In this document: positions 46,704 through 55,658 of the stretch, piece by piece
Position numbering within the stretch: position 1 is the stretch's first letter
How the letters are laid out: each line of letters begins with the position of its first letter
Source: an uncultured Tropicimonas sp.
GTDB lineage: Bacteria; Pseudomonadota; Alphaproteobacteria; Rhodobacterales; Rhodobacteraceae
Direction: 5' to 3'
DNA: 64,000 nucleotides
NCBI GenBank assembly: GCA_947497945.1
Contig: CANMIP010000001.1
Coordinates: 310,001-374,000, forward strand
Notes under the pieces: model-generated
The model's database searches: none
What the model saw: only the letters and a program-made list of their open reading frames with translations
What the model was told of the DNA's origin: nothing
Program-made: the position numbers and the translations under genes

Positions 46704-47999
46704 ATGGCAACCTTCCTGATCGCCTTTCTCGCCATCATCCTGCTGCTGCTGATCGAGGTGCCGGTGGGCTTTGCCTTCGGCGCCGGCGCGCTCGCCTATG
46801 GGGTGATGTCCGGCACCAATATCTCCTTTCATGCCGGCTATGGCTACTCGCAGGTCAGCGCCTTTTCGCTGCTCGCCATCCCGCTCTTCATCCTGTCGGG
46901 GACGCTGATGGGGGCGTCCGGCATCTCCGAGCGGCTGCTGAACTTCGTCAACAGTTTCGTCGGCCGCACCAAGGGCGGGTTGGGCGCAGTCACCGTGCTG
47001 ACCTGCGCGCTGTTCGGAGCGATCTCGGGCAGCGCCTCGGCGGCCATCGCCGCGATCGGCAAGATCATGGTGCCGCGCATGATCGACGAAGGCTATCCGC
47101 CGGGCCATGCCACAGCGCTCGTCGCTGTCTCCTCGGTGCTGGCGCTGATGATCCCGCCCTCGATCCCGATGATCGTCTTTGCCATCGCGATCCGCGAATC
47201 CGTCGCCGCCTGCTTTCTCGCCACGATGGGGCCGGGCGTGATGCTGGCGCTGATCTATTGCGGGCTGAACTTCTTCTTCCTGCGCAACAACACCACGATC
47301 ACCGTCGCCCCGCCGCTCACCTTCAAGGAGACCACCGTCGAAGTGGCGCAGACCGGAAAGAAGGCCTCCCTTGCCATCATCATGCCGGTGATTGTGCTCG
47401 GCGGCATCTATAGCGGCATCGCCACGCCGACCGAAGCCGGCGCGGTTGCCCTGGTCTACACACTGGCCGTCGCGCTGATCATCTACCGCTCGCTCCCCAT
47501 GCAGGCGCTCTTCAACTCCACGGTCGAGGCCGCGCGACTGACCGGCGCCATCCTGATGGTGCTCTTCTTCCTCTTCGTGATGAGCCGCGGCATGGTGCTG
47601 GCAAAGATTCCGACCCAGTTCGCCGACATGCTGTTGCAGGTCTCAGAGAACCGCATCGTCATCCTGCTGCTGGTCAACCTCCTGCTGCTGATGATGGGAA
47701 TGATCATCGACGATGTCTCCGGCGGGGTGCTCGCCGCGATCATCCTGCTGCCGGTCACCCAGAAGATCGGCCTCGACCCGATCCACTTCGCCGCCATCGT
47801 CGGCACCAATCTCGGTCTGGGCAACATCTCGCCCCCCTGCGCGCCGCTGCTCTACATGGCGGGCGGTGTCACCCGGCAGCCGCTTTCCGTCTATGTCGGC
47901 CCGACGATGAAATTCCTGCTGCTGGGGCATCTTCCGATGGTGCTGATCGTCACCTTCGTGCCCCCGGTGGCGCTTTTCCTTCCCGGCCTGCTGTACTGA
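46704..47999 (+). CDS. dctM: TRAP transporter large permease (DctM family)
   Basis: A 431-residue permease with about 12 helices, matching DctM/TRAP large subunit: IPLFILSGTLMGASGISERLL, AISGSASAAIAAIGKIMVPRM, IPPSIPMIVFAIA and LGLGNISPPCAPLLYMAGG are recognisable blocks. With dctP and dctQ it makes a sodium-driven importer of an organic, probably carboxylated solute. The M24-family gene begins 45 bases later. Confidence 0.93.
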   Translation: MATFLIAFLAIILLLLIEVPVGFAFGAGALAYGVMSGTNISFHAGYGYSQVSAFSLLAIPLFILSGTLMGASGISERLLNFVNSFVGRTKGGLGAVTVLTCALFGAISGSASAAIAAIGKIMVPRMIDEGYPPGHATALVAVSSVLALMIPPSIPMIVFAIAIRESVAACFLATMGPGVMLALIYCGLNFFFLRNNTTITVAPPLTFKETTVEVAQTGKKASLAIIMPVIVLGGIYSGIATPTEAGAVALVYTLAVALIIYRSLPMQALFNSTVEAARLTGAILMVLFFLFVMSRGMVLAKIPTQFADMLLQVSENRIVILLLVNLLLLMMGMIIDDVSGGVLAAIILLPVTQKIGLDPIHFAAIVGTNLGLGNISPPCAPLLYMAGGVTRQPLSVYVGPTMKFLLLGHLPMVLIVTFVPPVALFLPGLLY

Positions 48000-48044
48000 T
48001 CCGGCGGCCAGTCCCAATACTCAATTTGCAACGGGAGACCCGAT

Positions 48045-49202
48045 ATGCTCGAAGAAGCCCGCAAACGGACAACCCTCCTCCAGGACCGCATGCGCGCGGA
48101 CGGGATCGCCAAGGCTGTCTTCACCGACGAAAGCTCCATCGCCTATCTCGCAGGGTTCTGGGGCTATCTCGGCATCGAGTTCGGCCGCCCGACCATGCTG
48201 GTGGTGGATGCCGACGAGGCGCCGATTGTCATCACGCCGCTGATGGAATCGGAAATGGTGGCAGAGATGACCTGGGTCGAGCGGGTCGAGACCTGGGAAG
48301 ACATCGGCCAGCGCAGTTGGGGGCGTGCCCTCGCTGCAGCGCTTGGCGACACACCGTCCGAGATCTGGATCGAGCGCAGCTCCATTCCGGCGATTGTCCG
48401 CAACCATCTCGACGACACCTATCCGGGCGTGCCGCTCAAGGACATCTCCCCGGTGCTTGGTGCGATGCGCATGATCAAGACGCCCTTCGAGATCGGGGTG
48501 ATGAAACAGGCCGGCGAGATTGCCGGCGCGATGATGGCCGCTGCCCATGACAGCCTCGCCGAGGGGGCGCGGGAGTTCGAATCCGCCCTCGCGGTGATCG
48601 ATGCAGGCTCGCGCAAGGCGGCCTCCTTCCTGACCGATCGCGGCTGGGAGAGATTCGTCTCGCCGATGATCCACAATCTCCAGATCATGCAGAGCGGAAA
48701 GGACGCCTCGATGGTGCATCGCCGGTCCGGCGTGAAGGCCTATGAGCGCTTCGACCCGGTCTATTTCTGCTTCTGCAACATGGCGCAGTTCAAGCAATAC
48801 AAGCTTGGCTTCGACCGCATGTTCCATATCGGGGACGTGACCGACGCCGCGCGCGACGTGCAGGAGGCCGCTATCGAAGCCCAGCAGGCCGCGATTGCGG
48901 CGATGCGCCCGGGCGTGCTGGCGGAAGAGGTCGCGGCGGCGGCCAACGAGGTCTATCGCCGACGCGGCTACGAGACCGGCTATCGCACCGGCCGCTCCAT
49001 CGGTGTGGCCTACCTGGAGGCGCCGGAGCTGAAGGCGGGCGACAGGACGGTGCTGCAGCCGGGCATGACATTCGCTGTCGATGGCGGGATCTCGGTCGAT
49101 GGAGTGACCGCCGGGCGGATCGGGGATTCCGTTGTCGTGACCGAGACCGGCACCGATTACATCACCCATTATCCCCGCGAAATCCTGTTGAGCCGGGCCT
49201 GA
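48045..49202 (+). CDS. M24-fold hydrolase lacking metal ligands (creatinase/ectoine-hydrolase-like)
   Basis: The 385-residue protein has an N-terminal creatinase domain (about 1-150) and a C-terminal pita-bread fold (about 155-380), as in M24B peptidases, creatinase and ectoine hydrolase. Aligning the C-terminal motifs by eye, all five metal-ligand positions are changed: Asp to Cys242, Asp to Gly255, His to Arg317 (YRTGRSIG), Glu to Asp346 and Glu to Gly360 (RIGD). His225, matching a conserved substrate-contacting His, remains. This points to a metal-free C-N hydrolase rather than an aminopeptidase. It is cotranscribed with the TRAP genes. Confidence 0.85.
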   Translation: MLEEARKRTTLLQDRMRADGIAKAVFTDESSIAYLAGFWGYLGIEFGRPTMLVVDADEAPIVITPLMESEMVAEMTWVERVETWEDIGQRSWGRALAAALGDTPSEIWIERSSIPAIVRNHLDDTYPGVPLKDISPVLGAMRMIKTPFEIGVMKQAGEIAGAMMAAAHDSLAEGAREFESALAVIDAGSRKAASFLTDRGWERFVSPMIHNLQIMQSGKDASMVHRRSGVKAYERFDPVYFCFCNMAQFKQYKLGFDRMFHIGDVTDAARDVQEAAIEAQQAAIAAMRPGVLAEEVAAAANEVYRRRGYETGYRTGRSIGVAYLEAPELKAGDRTVLQPGMTFAVDGGISVDGVTAGRIGDSVVVTETGTDYITHYPREILLSRA

Positions 49203-49205
49203 GCG

Positions 49206-49994
49206 ATGGGACTTGCCCTGACCCTCGCCGTGGCCCAGAGCCCCGCCGAGCTCGACGGCCCGCAGGCGCGCCTCGACTGGCTGAGCGACTGCCTCGACGG
49301 GTTGGCGGGACGGCATGTCGACCTGCTTGTCCTGCCCGAGCTTTTCCTGACCGGCTACAATATCGGCGACGCTGTCAGGGATCGCGGCGAGCCGGTCGAC
49401 GGTCCGGCGTTCGACGCCGTGTCGCGCCTCGCCCGGCAGCATGGCACTGCGATCCTGTATGGGTTTGCGGAACTGGCGGAGGGCCGATTGTTCAATGCGG
49501 CCAGCTGCGTCGGCCGGGATGGTCAGCTTCTTTCGACCCATCGCAAGCTGGTGCTCCCGCCGGGGTTCGAGAGCGATCATTTCGCCTCGGGCACGAGTTT
49601 CACCTGTTTCGATGTCGAGGGAATCTCGGTCGCAACGTTGATCTGTTACGATGCCGAGTTCCCGGAGGCCCTTCGCGCCGTGGCCGTGCAAGGCGCGGAG
49701 CTTGTGCTGGTGCCGACCGCCCTCGGCGCGCAATGGGGCGTGGTTGCCGAGCGCATGATCCCGACGCGCGCCTTCGAAAACGGTGTCTATCTTTGCTACG
49801 CGAACTCTGCCGGTCAGGAGAATGGCATGGCGTTTTTCGGCGGGAGTTGCATCGTCGGTCCGGACGGCACCGACCTAGCCCGGGCCGGCACTAAGCCGGA
49901 GGTACTGACCGCGCGGTTCGACAGCAGGAATGTCGCCACCGCCCAGGCCCGCCTTCCTTACCTCATCGATCGGAAGAAGCTCCCTTCGGCGTGA
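49206..49994 (+). CDS. Carbon-nitrogen hydrolase (nitrilase superfamily)
   Basis: A 262-residue amidase-type enzyme with the catalytic triad Glu45 (LPELFLTG), Lys114 (HRKLVLPPGFE) and Cys147 (LICYDAEFPEA). The length and motifs fit aliphatic amidase or carbamoyl-hydrolase branches more than true nitrilases. It starts 3 bases after the M24 gene, so the two probably act in sequence: ring or C-N bond opening, then amide or carbamoyl hydrolysis. The substrate is not known. A strong hairpin lies at 50065-50096. Confidence 0.85.
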   Translation: MGLALTLAVAQSPAELDGPQARLDWLSDCLDGLAGRHVDLLVLPELFLTGYNIGDAVRDRGEPVDGPAFDAVSRLARQHGTAILYGFAELAEGRLFNAASCVGRDGQLLSTHRKLVLPPGFESDHFASGTSFTCFDVEGISVATLICYDAEFPEALRAVAVQGAELVLVPTALGAQWGVVAERMIPTRAFENGVYLCYANSAGQENGMAFFGGSCIVGPDGTDLARAGTKPEVLTARFDSRNVATAQARLPYLIDRKKLPSA

Positions 49995-50064
49995 GCGTGA
50001 CCCGGCATGGGCCGAACGCCGACGGAGCTGCAGGACTTCCGAAACCGTGCCTTGCCGGAAAGAA

Positions 50065-50096
50065 AAGGCCGGGTGCGTTCCAACGCACCCGGCCTT
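50065..50096. terminator. Strong terminator, 13-bp perfect stem
   Basis: AAGGCCGGGTGCG (50065-50077), loop TTCCAA, CGCACCCGGCCTT (50084-50096). Read leftward it is followed by TTCTTTCC, so it ends the AGCS symporter transcript and may also stop the rightward operon. Confidence 0.85.
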
Positions 50097-50121
50097 GTCA
50101 CGTTTCAATCAGGCGCGCGGT

Positions 50122-51549
50122 TCACTCGGCGGGCACTTTCCAGGCCTCCCGGTCGATATCGAGATCGGCATAGTCGTCCGGATTCAGGACGGGGCGTTCG
50201 ATCCCGGCCTTGAGCTGGGCCCTGAAGTCACGCAGCAGCCGCATGGCGACGGGGAACAGCATCATGATCGCCAGCAGGTTGACCAGCGCCAGAACGCCCA
50301 TCATCGGGTCGGAGAAGAAGAAGACCGATGTGGCGGCGGGGGCCGTGGCTCCGAGGAAGACGATGCCGATGATCGCCAGACGCAGGATCAGGATCGACAT
50401 CGGGTTCTTCGAAAGCACGGTCATCGCGTTCTCGCCGAGATAGTAGTTGTAGATGATCGACGAGAAGGAGAAGAGCAGGATCGCGAAGGTCAGGAAATAC
50501 TGCACCCAGCCGCCCAGGTGAGAGACCATGGATTGCTGTGTCAGCACCACGCCGTCGATGCCTTCGGCGCCCGGCACATAGACGTCTCCCAGCAGGATCA
50601 CGAAGGCGGTGCAGGAACAGATCACCATCGTGTCGATGAAGACCGAGAAGGATTGCGTGATGCCCTGGCTGATCGGGTGACGGACTTCCGCCGTCGCCGC
50701 CACGTTGGGCGCCGAGCCGAGGCCGGCTTCGTTGGAGAAGAGGCCGCGCCGCATGCCCTGGGCAATTGCCGCGCCCATGCCGCCGCCGACAGCTTCCTCA
50801 AACCCGAAGGCATTGGCGATGATGTCATAGAGCACGCCGGGAAGCGACGTGATGTTCAGGAGGATGACGATCAGTGCCATGGCGAGATACCCGATGGCCA
50901 TGACCGGGACGACGATGTCGGCGGCCTTGGCGATGCGGTGGATGCCGCCGAAGATGATCACACCGGCAATGGCAGCGAGCGCCGCACCGGAATAGAGGCG
51001 ATCGATTCCCATGCTGTCCTGAACGGCGCCGGCAACCGTGTTGCCCTGGAAGGCATTGAATCCGAAGCCGAAGGCCGCGATGAGGCAGATCGCGTAGACG
51101 ATGGCCAGCCAGCGATAATCCTCGCCGAGCCCGTGGATGATCGAGCGGGCCGGGCCGCCGCGATATTCGTTTTCACCGGTCTTGCGCTTGAAGAGCTGTG
51201 CGATGGAGCATTCCACGAGGCTCGTGGCCATGCCGATCAGCGCGATTGCCCACATCCAGAAGACCGCGCCGGGCCCCCCCAGCGTAATCGCCACGGCAAC
51301 ACCTGCGATGTTGCCGCCGCCGACGCGCCCGCCGACCGAAACGAGCAGCGCCTCCCGGGCGGAAATCTTGTTCGGGTCGGCAGTTTCGTTCTTGTTCGAG
51401 AGCACGCGGAACATGCGCCCGAAGAACTGGAACTGGACGAAACCGGTCGTGATGGTGATGAACACACCAAAGACGACCAGGATCGGGATCAGCGACCATC
51501 CCCATGTCAGGTCACCTATCTTTCCGAAGATCAGTTCGAGAAATCCCAT
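50122..51549 (-). CDS. Sodium/alanine (glycine) symporter, AGCS family
   Basis: A 475-residue membrane protein with 10-11 helices and the family blocks SVGGRVGGGNIAGVAVAI and MRRGLFSNEAGLGSAPNVAATA. AGCS carriers import alanine, glycine or D-alanine with sodium. ATG 51549 follows GAGGGA and begins the first hydrophobic segment; an in-frame ATG at 51588 is less likely. The long leader holds a CTCTCAGGCA motif suggesting a glycine riboswitch, which would favour glycine as substrate or signal. Confidence 0.92.
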   Translation of the reverse strand: MGFLELIFGKIGDLTWGWSLIPILVVFGVFITITTGFVQFQFFGRMFRVLSNKNETADPNKISAREALLVSVGGRVGGGNIAGVAVAITLGGPGAVFWMWAIALIGMATSLVECSIAQLFKRKTGENEYRGGPARSIIHGLGEDYRWLAIVYAICLIAAFGFGFNAFQGNTVAGAVQDSMGIDRLYSGAALAAIAGVIIFGGIHRIAKAADIVVPVMAIGYLAMALIVILLNITSLPGVLYDIIANAFGFEEAVGGGMGAAIAQGMRRGLFSNEAGLGSAPNVAATAEVRHPISQGITQSFSVFIDTMVICSCTAFVILLGDVYVPGAEGIDGVVLTQQSMVSHLGGWVQYFLTFAILLFSFSSIIYNYYLGENAMTVLSKNPMSILILRLAIIGIVFLGATAPAATSVFFFSDPMMGVLALVNLLAIMMLFPVAMRLLRDFRAQLKAGIERPVLNPDDYADLDIDREAWKVPAE

Positions 51550-51589
51550 TTCTGTTGTCCCTCTGTTGTCATGCGGTGCAAGCCGCATT

Positions 51590-51725
51590 TGATTGCGGAA
51601 GCCGGGAGCGGAAGGGGCGGTTCCTGTTTATACCTGCTTGCATCTGCCTGAGAGGGGGTAGTTCAAGACCGCTTCAGGAAGAGAAGGGACGGCTCTTGTC
51701 TCGCGACCTGCCACAAACCTCCGGG
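51590..51725 (-). promoter_or_regulatory. Possible glycine riboswitch in the AGCS symporter leader
   Basis: On the minus strand the leader contains CTCTCAGGCA (51654-51645), the most conserved glycine-aptamer element, preceded by CTGAAGCGGTC and CCCC and, further upstream, by TCGCGAGAC. Glycine riboswitches commonly precede AGCS symporter genes. The rest of the core (a GAAGGRGC-like segment) is degenerate, so this is tentative; covariance search is needed. Confidence 0.42.
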
Positions 51726-51818
51726 TGCTGAGCGTTTACCACAAATCCATCGAGAAAGTCTGCGGTTTGCCCAGGGTCAACGGGTCGCAGTTCGATTGCG
51801 GCAGCGGTGCTTGCTGGC

Positions 51819-52436
51819 TCAAACGCGCATATCGGTCTGCGTGACGGCAGCGGCGATGCGCCGTGCATTTGCGAGGTCATTGCCGCGCGCGCGGGCTTCG
51901 GCGTCTTCCTGGCTGTGATCGAAGCGAATCCAGCGCCGGACGAGCCGCTCCAGTAGCACTTCCTCCGGAACGTCGAGATAGCAGGAGAAGTCCCACAGCC
52001 CGGCGAGTTCCTCCCAGGGTTTTTCGCCGAAACAAAGGTAATTGCCTTCGACCACGGCGATCCGGTCTTCCGGACCGATGACCACGGACCCGGCGATCGA
52101 CTTGTCGATCTCGCGGTCGAAGCTTGGCAGGATCACCTCGGCCTCATGCTTGAGCCGCTTCACGGCGTGGATGAAGCCGGCCGCGTCGAAAGTCTCAGGC
52201 GCCCCCTTGCGCGCCCGCAGCCCGCGCGCATCGAGGACCGCGTTGTCGAGGTGAAACCCGTCCATCGGAACGGCAACGGCTGCCAGGCCGCGGCCACGGA
52301 GCTCATCGGCAAGCTCCTGTGCTGCGCGGGATTTCCCGGAGGCCGGCGGGCCAGCCAGCGCGACCAGCGCACGCGGTCCCGCAGGCGCCAGTGACGCGAC
52401 CCGGTCAGCCAGCTCGTTCAGGTTCTCGCGTTCCAT
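51819..52436 (-). CDS. frcK: Sugar-associated P-loop kinase (FrcK type)
   Basis: A 205-residue P-loop kinase of the phosphoribulokinase/uridine-kinase type: Walker A GPPASGKSRAAQEL (residues 29-42), VPMDGFHLDN, and a late RWIRFDHSQEDAEAR. Its place just after frcA matches the frcBCAK fructose-uptake locus described in Sinorhizobium meliloti, where frcK encodes a putative kinase. The substrate is inferred from context only. Confidence 0.75.
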   Translation of the reverse strand: MERENLNELADRVASLAPAGPRALVALAGPPASGKSRAAQELADELRGRGLAAVAVPMDGFHLDNAVLDARGLRARKGAPETFDAAGFIHAVKRLKHEAEVILPSFDREIDKSIAGSVVIGPEDRIAVVEGNYLCFGEKPWEELAGLWDFSCYLDVPEEVLLERLVRRWIRFDHSQEDAEARARGNDLANARRIAAAVTQTDMRV

Positions 52437-52448
52437 TTCCGTCCCCCG

Positions 52449-53228
52449 TCAGGCCGCCAGGTCAGGCGGCGGCTGCATTGCGCCGGTCATCATCGCCACG
52501 GCGTCGGACATCGAGTGGGCGTCGGGACGAATGACGCAGAGCCGTTTGCCGAGCCGGTGGATATGGATCCTGTCGGCCACCTCGAAGACATGCGGCATGT
52601 TGTGCGAGATCAGCACAATCGGAATGCCGCGCGCGCGCACGTCCTGGATCAGTTCCAGCACGCGGCGGCTCTCCTTGACCCCGAGTGCGGCCGTCGGTTC
52701 GTCGAGGATGATCACCTTGGAGCCGAACGCGGCGGCGCGGGCCACGGCGATGCCCTGCCGCTGGCCACCGGAGAGCGTTTCCACGGCCTGGCGGATGTTC
52801 TGGATGGTCATCAGTCCGAGTTCCGTCAGCTTCTCACGCGAGAATTTCTCCATCGCCCGCTTGTCGAGCTGGCGCAGGTACTTGCCCCGCCAGCCCGGTT
52901 TGCGCAGTTCGCGGCCCATGAACATGTTGTCGGCAATCGAGAGCGCCGGGGACATGGCAAGGGTCTGGTAGACGGTTGCGAGCCCGGCCTCCTGCGCCTC
53001 CAGCGGCGTGCTGAAATGCACCTGCTGGCCGTCCAGCAGCACCTCGCCATGATCTGGCCTGAGCGCGCCGGACAGGGTCTTGATCATCACCGACTTGCCG
53101 GCGCCGTTGTCGCCGATCACGGCGAGCACTTCCCCGGGATAGAGCTCGAAATCGCAGCCGTCGAGCGCCGTGACCTTGCCGAATTTCTTGACCAGTCCAC
53201 GGCCTTGCAGAACAGGTTGCTGTGTCAT
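52449..53228 (-). CDS. frcA: Sugar ABC transporter ATPase FrcA
   Basis: A 259-residue single-domain ATPase: Walker A GDNGAGKSVMIKTL, signature LSGGQRQGIAVARA, Walker B VIILDEPTAALGV. Unlike RbsA/MglA it has one, not two, ATPase domains, as in the Frc subfamily. ATG 53228 overlaps the frcC stop by 4 bases and gives the natural N-terminus MTQQPVLQGRGL. Confidence 0.88.
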   Translation of the reverse strand: MTQQPVLQGRGLVKKFGKVTALDGCDFELYPGEVLAVIGDNGAGKSVMIKTLSGALRPDHGEVLLDGQQVHFSTPLEAQEAGLATVYQTLAMSPALSIADNMFMGRELRKPGWRGKYLRQLDKRAMEKFSREKLTELGLMTIQNIRQAVETLSGGQRQGIAVARAAAFGSKVIILDEPTAALGVKESRRVLELIQDVRARGIPIVLISHNMPHVFEVADRIHIHRLGKRLCVIRPDAHSMSDAVAMMTGAMQPPPDLAA

Positions 53229-54310
53229 GCCGTTCCCTTTCTGATCCACTGGTCGATGGTGACCGCGAAGATGATCAGCGCGCCGATGAGCAGGTAGGTC
53301 CATTGCGGGTCGGTGCCGATCATGCGCAGGCCGAGCGAGAAGACCCCGACGATGAGGCCACCGGCCAGCGCGCCCAGGATCGAGCCGCGCCCGCCGAAGA
53401 GCGAGATGCCTCCGATCGCGACGGCGGTGATGGATTCGATGTTGGCATTCTGCCCGGAGGTCGGCGAGACCGAGCCGATCCGGCCGATCAGGGCCCAGCC
53501 GGCGAAGGCGCAGATCAGGCCGGCGAGGCAATAGACCTGGATCAGCACGTTCTTGACCTTGACGCCTGAGAGTTCGGCGGCTTCCGGGTCGTCTCCCACC
53601 GCGTAGACATGGCGGCCCCAGGCGGTTGATCGCAGCACATAGGCGAGCAGGAAGACGATGACGAGCATCGCCACGGCGCCATAGGTGAAGACGGCGCCGC
53701 CGATCTTGAATTTCTCGCCGAAGAACTGCAACGCGGGCGCCTGTTCGGCGATCTCCTGACTTCGGATGGTCTCATTGGCCGAGTAGAGGAAGTTGGCGGC
53801 GAGGAAGATCTGCCAGGTGCCGAGCGTCACGATGAAGGGCGGCAGGCGTAGATAGGCAACGAGCACGCCATTGATGAAGCCCATGCCGGCGCCGGCGGCG
53901 AGCCCGAGCGCAATGGAGATCTCCGCCGGAAGTCCGTAGCGGAAGGTGAACTGGCCCATGATCACCGAGGAAAACACCATGATCGCGCCGACCGAGAGGT
54001 CGATCCCCGCGGTCAGGATGACCAGCGTTTGCGCGGAAGCGGTGATGCCGACGATCATGACCTGTTGCAGGATCAATGTCAGCGCGAAGGGGGAGAAGAA
54101 CTTGCTGCCCAGGATCAGTCCGAAGATGATCACGGCCATGACCAGCACGAACATCGGAACGGCGGCGGGTGTCGAATGCAGCCAGCTCTGGATCTTGTTG
54201 GAAAAGGAACTGTCCTCGTCGAACTCGGCGACGGTGGTCTCCGCATCCTTGAGGACGTCTTCATAGCTTTGGTTTGCGGGGGCGCGGGGGGCGGATTCTG
54301 CGTCCGACAT
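53225..54310 (-). CDS. frcC: Sugar ABC transporter permease FrcC
   Basis: A 361-residue permease of the RbsC/FrcC family with 8-10 helices, including VILTAGIDLSVGAIMVFSSVIMG (the EAA-like/Asp-Leu-Ser-Val block) and INGVLVAYLRLPPFIVTLGT, and AIGGISLFGGRGSILGALAG. It has a 60-residue acidic N-terminal extension before the first helix. It sits between frcB and frcA; a strong hairpin separates it from frcB. Confidence 0.88.
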   Translation of the reverse strand: MSDAESAPRAPANQSYEDVLKDAETTVAEFDEDSSFSNKIQSWLHSTPAAVPMFVLVMAVIIFGLILGSKFFSPFALTLILQQVMIVGITASAQTLVILTAGIDLSVGAIMVFSSVIMGQFTFRYGLPAEISIALGLAAGAGMGFINGVLVAYLRLPPFIVTLGTWQIFLAANFLYSANETIRSQEIAEQAPALQFFGEKFKIGGAVFTYGAVAMLVIVFLLAYVLRSTAWGRHVYAVGDDPEAAELSGVKVKNVLIQVYCLAGLICAFAGWALIGRIGSVSPTSGQNANIESITAVAIGGISLFGGRGSILGALAGGLIVGVFSLGLRMIGTDPQWTYLLIGALIIFAVTIDQWIRKGTA

Positions 54311-54375
54311 CGGGTCTCCCTCCAGGTTTGCGCGTTTGGCCCGGATCGCGGGCGCGTGGACGGGACGGCACAGCG

Positions 54376-54405
54376 CGAAGGGCGGCGGTCAGGCGCCGCC
54401 CTTCG
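54376..54405 (-). repeat. Stem-loop between frcB and frcC
   Basis: CGAAGGGCGGCG (54376-54387) and CGCCGCCCTTCG (54394-54405) form a perfect 12-bp stem with a 6-base loop, 30 bases after the frcB stop on the minus strand. It lacks a T-run and probably acts as a 3' mRNA stabiliser or partial terminator lowering frcCA relative to frcB. Confidence 0.65.
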
Positions 54406-54434
54406 ACTGTCTGGTCAGGTTTGCTGGAGGGAGA

Positions 54435-55466
54435 TCAGCCCCAGCAGAGGTCCATACCCATCTTGGAGTCGATGCTCTCGACGCCGTCGACCGGCTCATC
54501 CGTGATCAGCTTGACGCCGGTGTCGAAGAAGGCCTTGCCTTCTGTCGGCTTCGGGGCTTCGCCGGTCTCGGCCCATGCCTTGATCGCCTCGATCCCGAAC
54601 TTGGCCATGTCGAGCGGATATTGCTGGGCGGTGGCGCCGAGCGTGCCGTCGGCGATGTTCTTGACGCCCGGGCAGCCGCCATCGACGGAGACGATGATCA
54701 CGTCATTCTCGCGGCCAATGGCCTTGAGCGCTTCATAGGCACCGGCAGCGGCGGGCTCGTTGATCGTGTAGACGACGTTGATGAAGGGCTCCTTGGCGAG
54801 CAGGTTCTCCATCGCCTTGCGGCCGCCTTCTTCGTTGCCCTGGGTCACGTCATGACCGGCAATGCGCGGATCGTCCTCGTCGCCCCACTTGTTGGGGTCC
54901 TTGATGTCGATCCCGAAGCCCTGCATGAAGCCCTGGTCGCGCTGCACGCCAACGGTCGGCTGGCTGACGGCGAGGTCGAGGAAGCCGATCTTGGCATCCG
55001 CCGCGGCGTCGCCCAGCTTGCCGGCGGCCCATTTGCCGATCAGTTCGCCGGCGAGGAAGTTGTCGGTCGCGAAGGTCGCGTCGGCGGCATCGGTCGGGTT
55101 CAGTTCGGTGTCGAGCGCGATCACGACGAGACCGGCATCGCGGGCCTGCTGTACCGAGGAAACGATGGACGACGTGTCCGAAGCGGTGATCAGGATGCCC
55201 TTGGCGCCATCGGCGATGCAGGTCTCGATGGCCGCGACCTGGCTCTCATGGTCGCCATCGATCTTGCCGGCATAGGCTTTCAGACTGATCCCCAGTTCCT
55301 CGGCCTTGGCGGTCGCGCCTTCCTTCATCTTCACGAAGAAGGGGTTGGTATCGGTCTTGGTGATCAGGCAGGCGCTGATATCGGCGGCCGACGCGGTCCC
55401 GGCAAGGCCGACAAGGCCCAGAGCGGTTGCGCCGAACAGTGTGGTAATGGATTGACGAGCTTTCAC
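54435..55466 (-). CDS. frcB: Sugar ABC transporter periplasmic binding protein FrcB
   Basis: A 343-residue precursor with a signal peptide ([22 protein letters not shown]) and the periplasmic-binding-protein-I fold: [65 protein letters not shown]. It matches FrcB-type fructose-binding proteins. I chose GTG 55466, preceded by GGGAGGGAAAA; codons further upstream would precede the signal peptide. It is the first gene of the leftward frcB-frcC-frcA-frcK operon. Confidence 0.9.
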   Translation of the reverse strand: MKARQSITTLFGATALGLVGLAGTASAADISACLITKTDTNPFFVKMKEGATAKAEELGISLKAYAGKIDGDHESQVAAIETCIADGAKGILITASDTSSIVSSVQQARDAGLVVIALDTELNPTDAADATFATDNFLAGELIGKWAAGKLGDAAADAKIGFLDLAVSQPTVGVQRDQGFMQGFGIDIKDPNKWGDEDDPRIAGHDVTQGNEEGGRKAMENLLAKEPFINVVYTINEPAAAGAYEALKAIGRENDVIIVSVDGGCPGVKNIADGTLGATAQQYPLDMAKFGIEAIKAWAETGEAPKPTEGKAFFDTGVKLITDEPVDGVESIDSKMGMDLCWG

Positions 55467-55658
55467 GGTTTTCCCTCCCGTTGGTGACATAGGCCCTCCC
55501 AGGCCCCGAAGAAGCGGTGCCGGCCTCCCACCGGAACCGTTCATGGCGCCAAGGAACAGGGAATCGCCCCGGACTGTCAAGATAAATAAATCAGCCTTAC
55601 TTATTATTGACAGGCCATCGCAGGTTCTCCACTCTCCGCCGTGTTGGGAGGAAGTTTT

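Noticed and set aside
45039-47108. Long leftward open frame (689 codons) opposite the TRAP transporter genes
   Set aside because: His/Arg/Asp-rich antisense translation with no motif; the sense strand encodes well-defined DctP, DctQ and DctM.
48021-49733. Leftward open frame (570 codons) opposite the M24 and nitrilase genes
   Set aside because: Antisense shadow with no domain; the sense genes have intact family motifs.
55581-55612. AT-rich imperfect dyad between frcB and frcR
   Set aside because: Arms around ATAAATAA and TTATTAT pair only loosely; it could be a ROK operator but the symmetry is too weak to claim.
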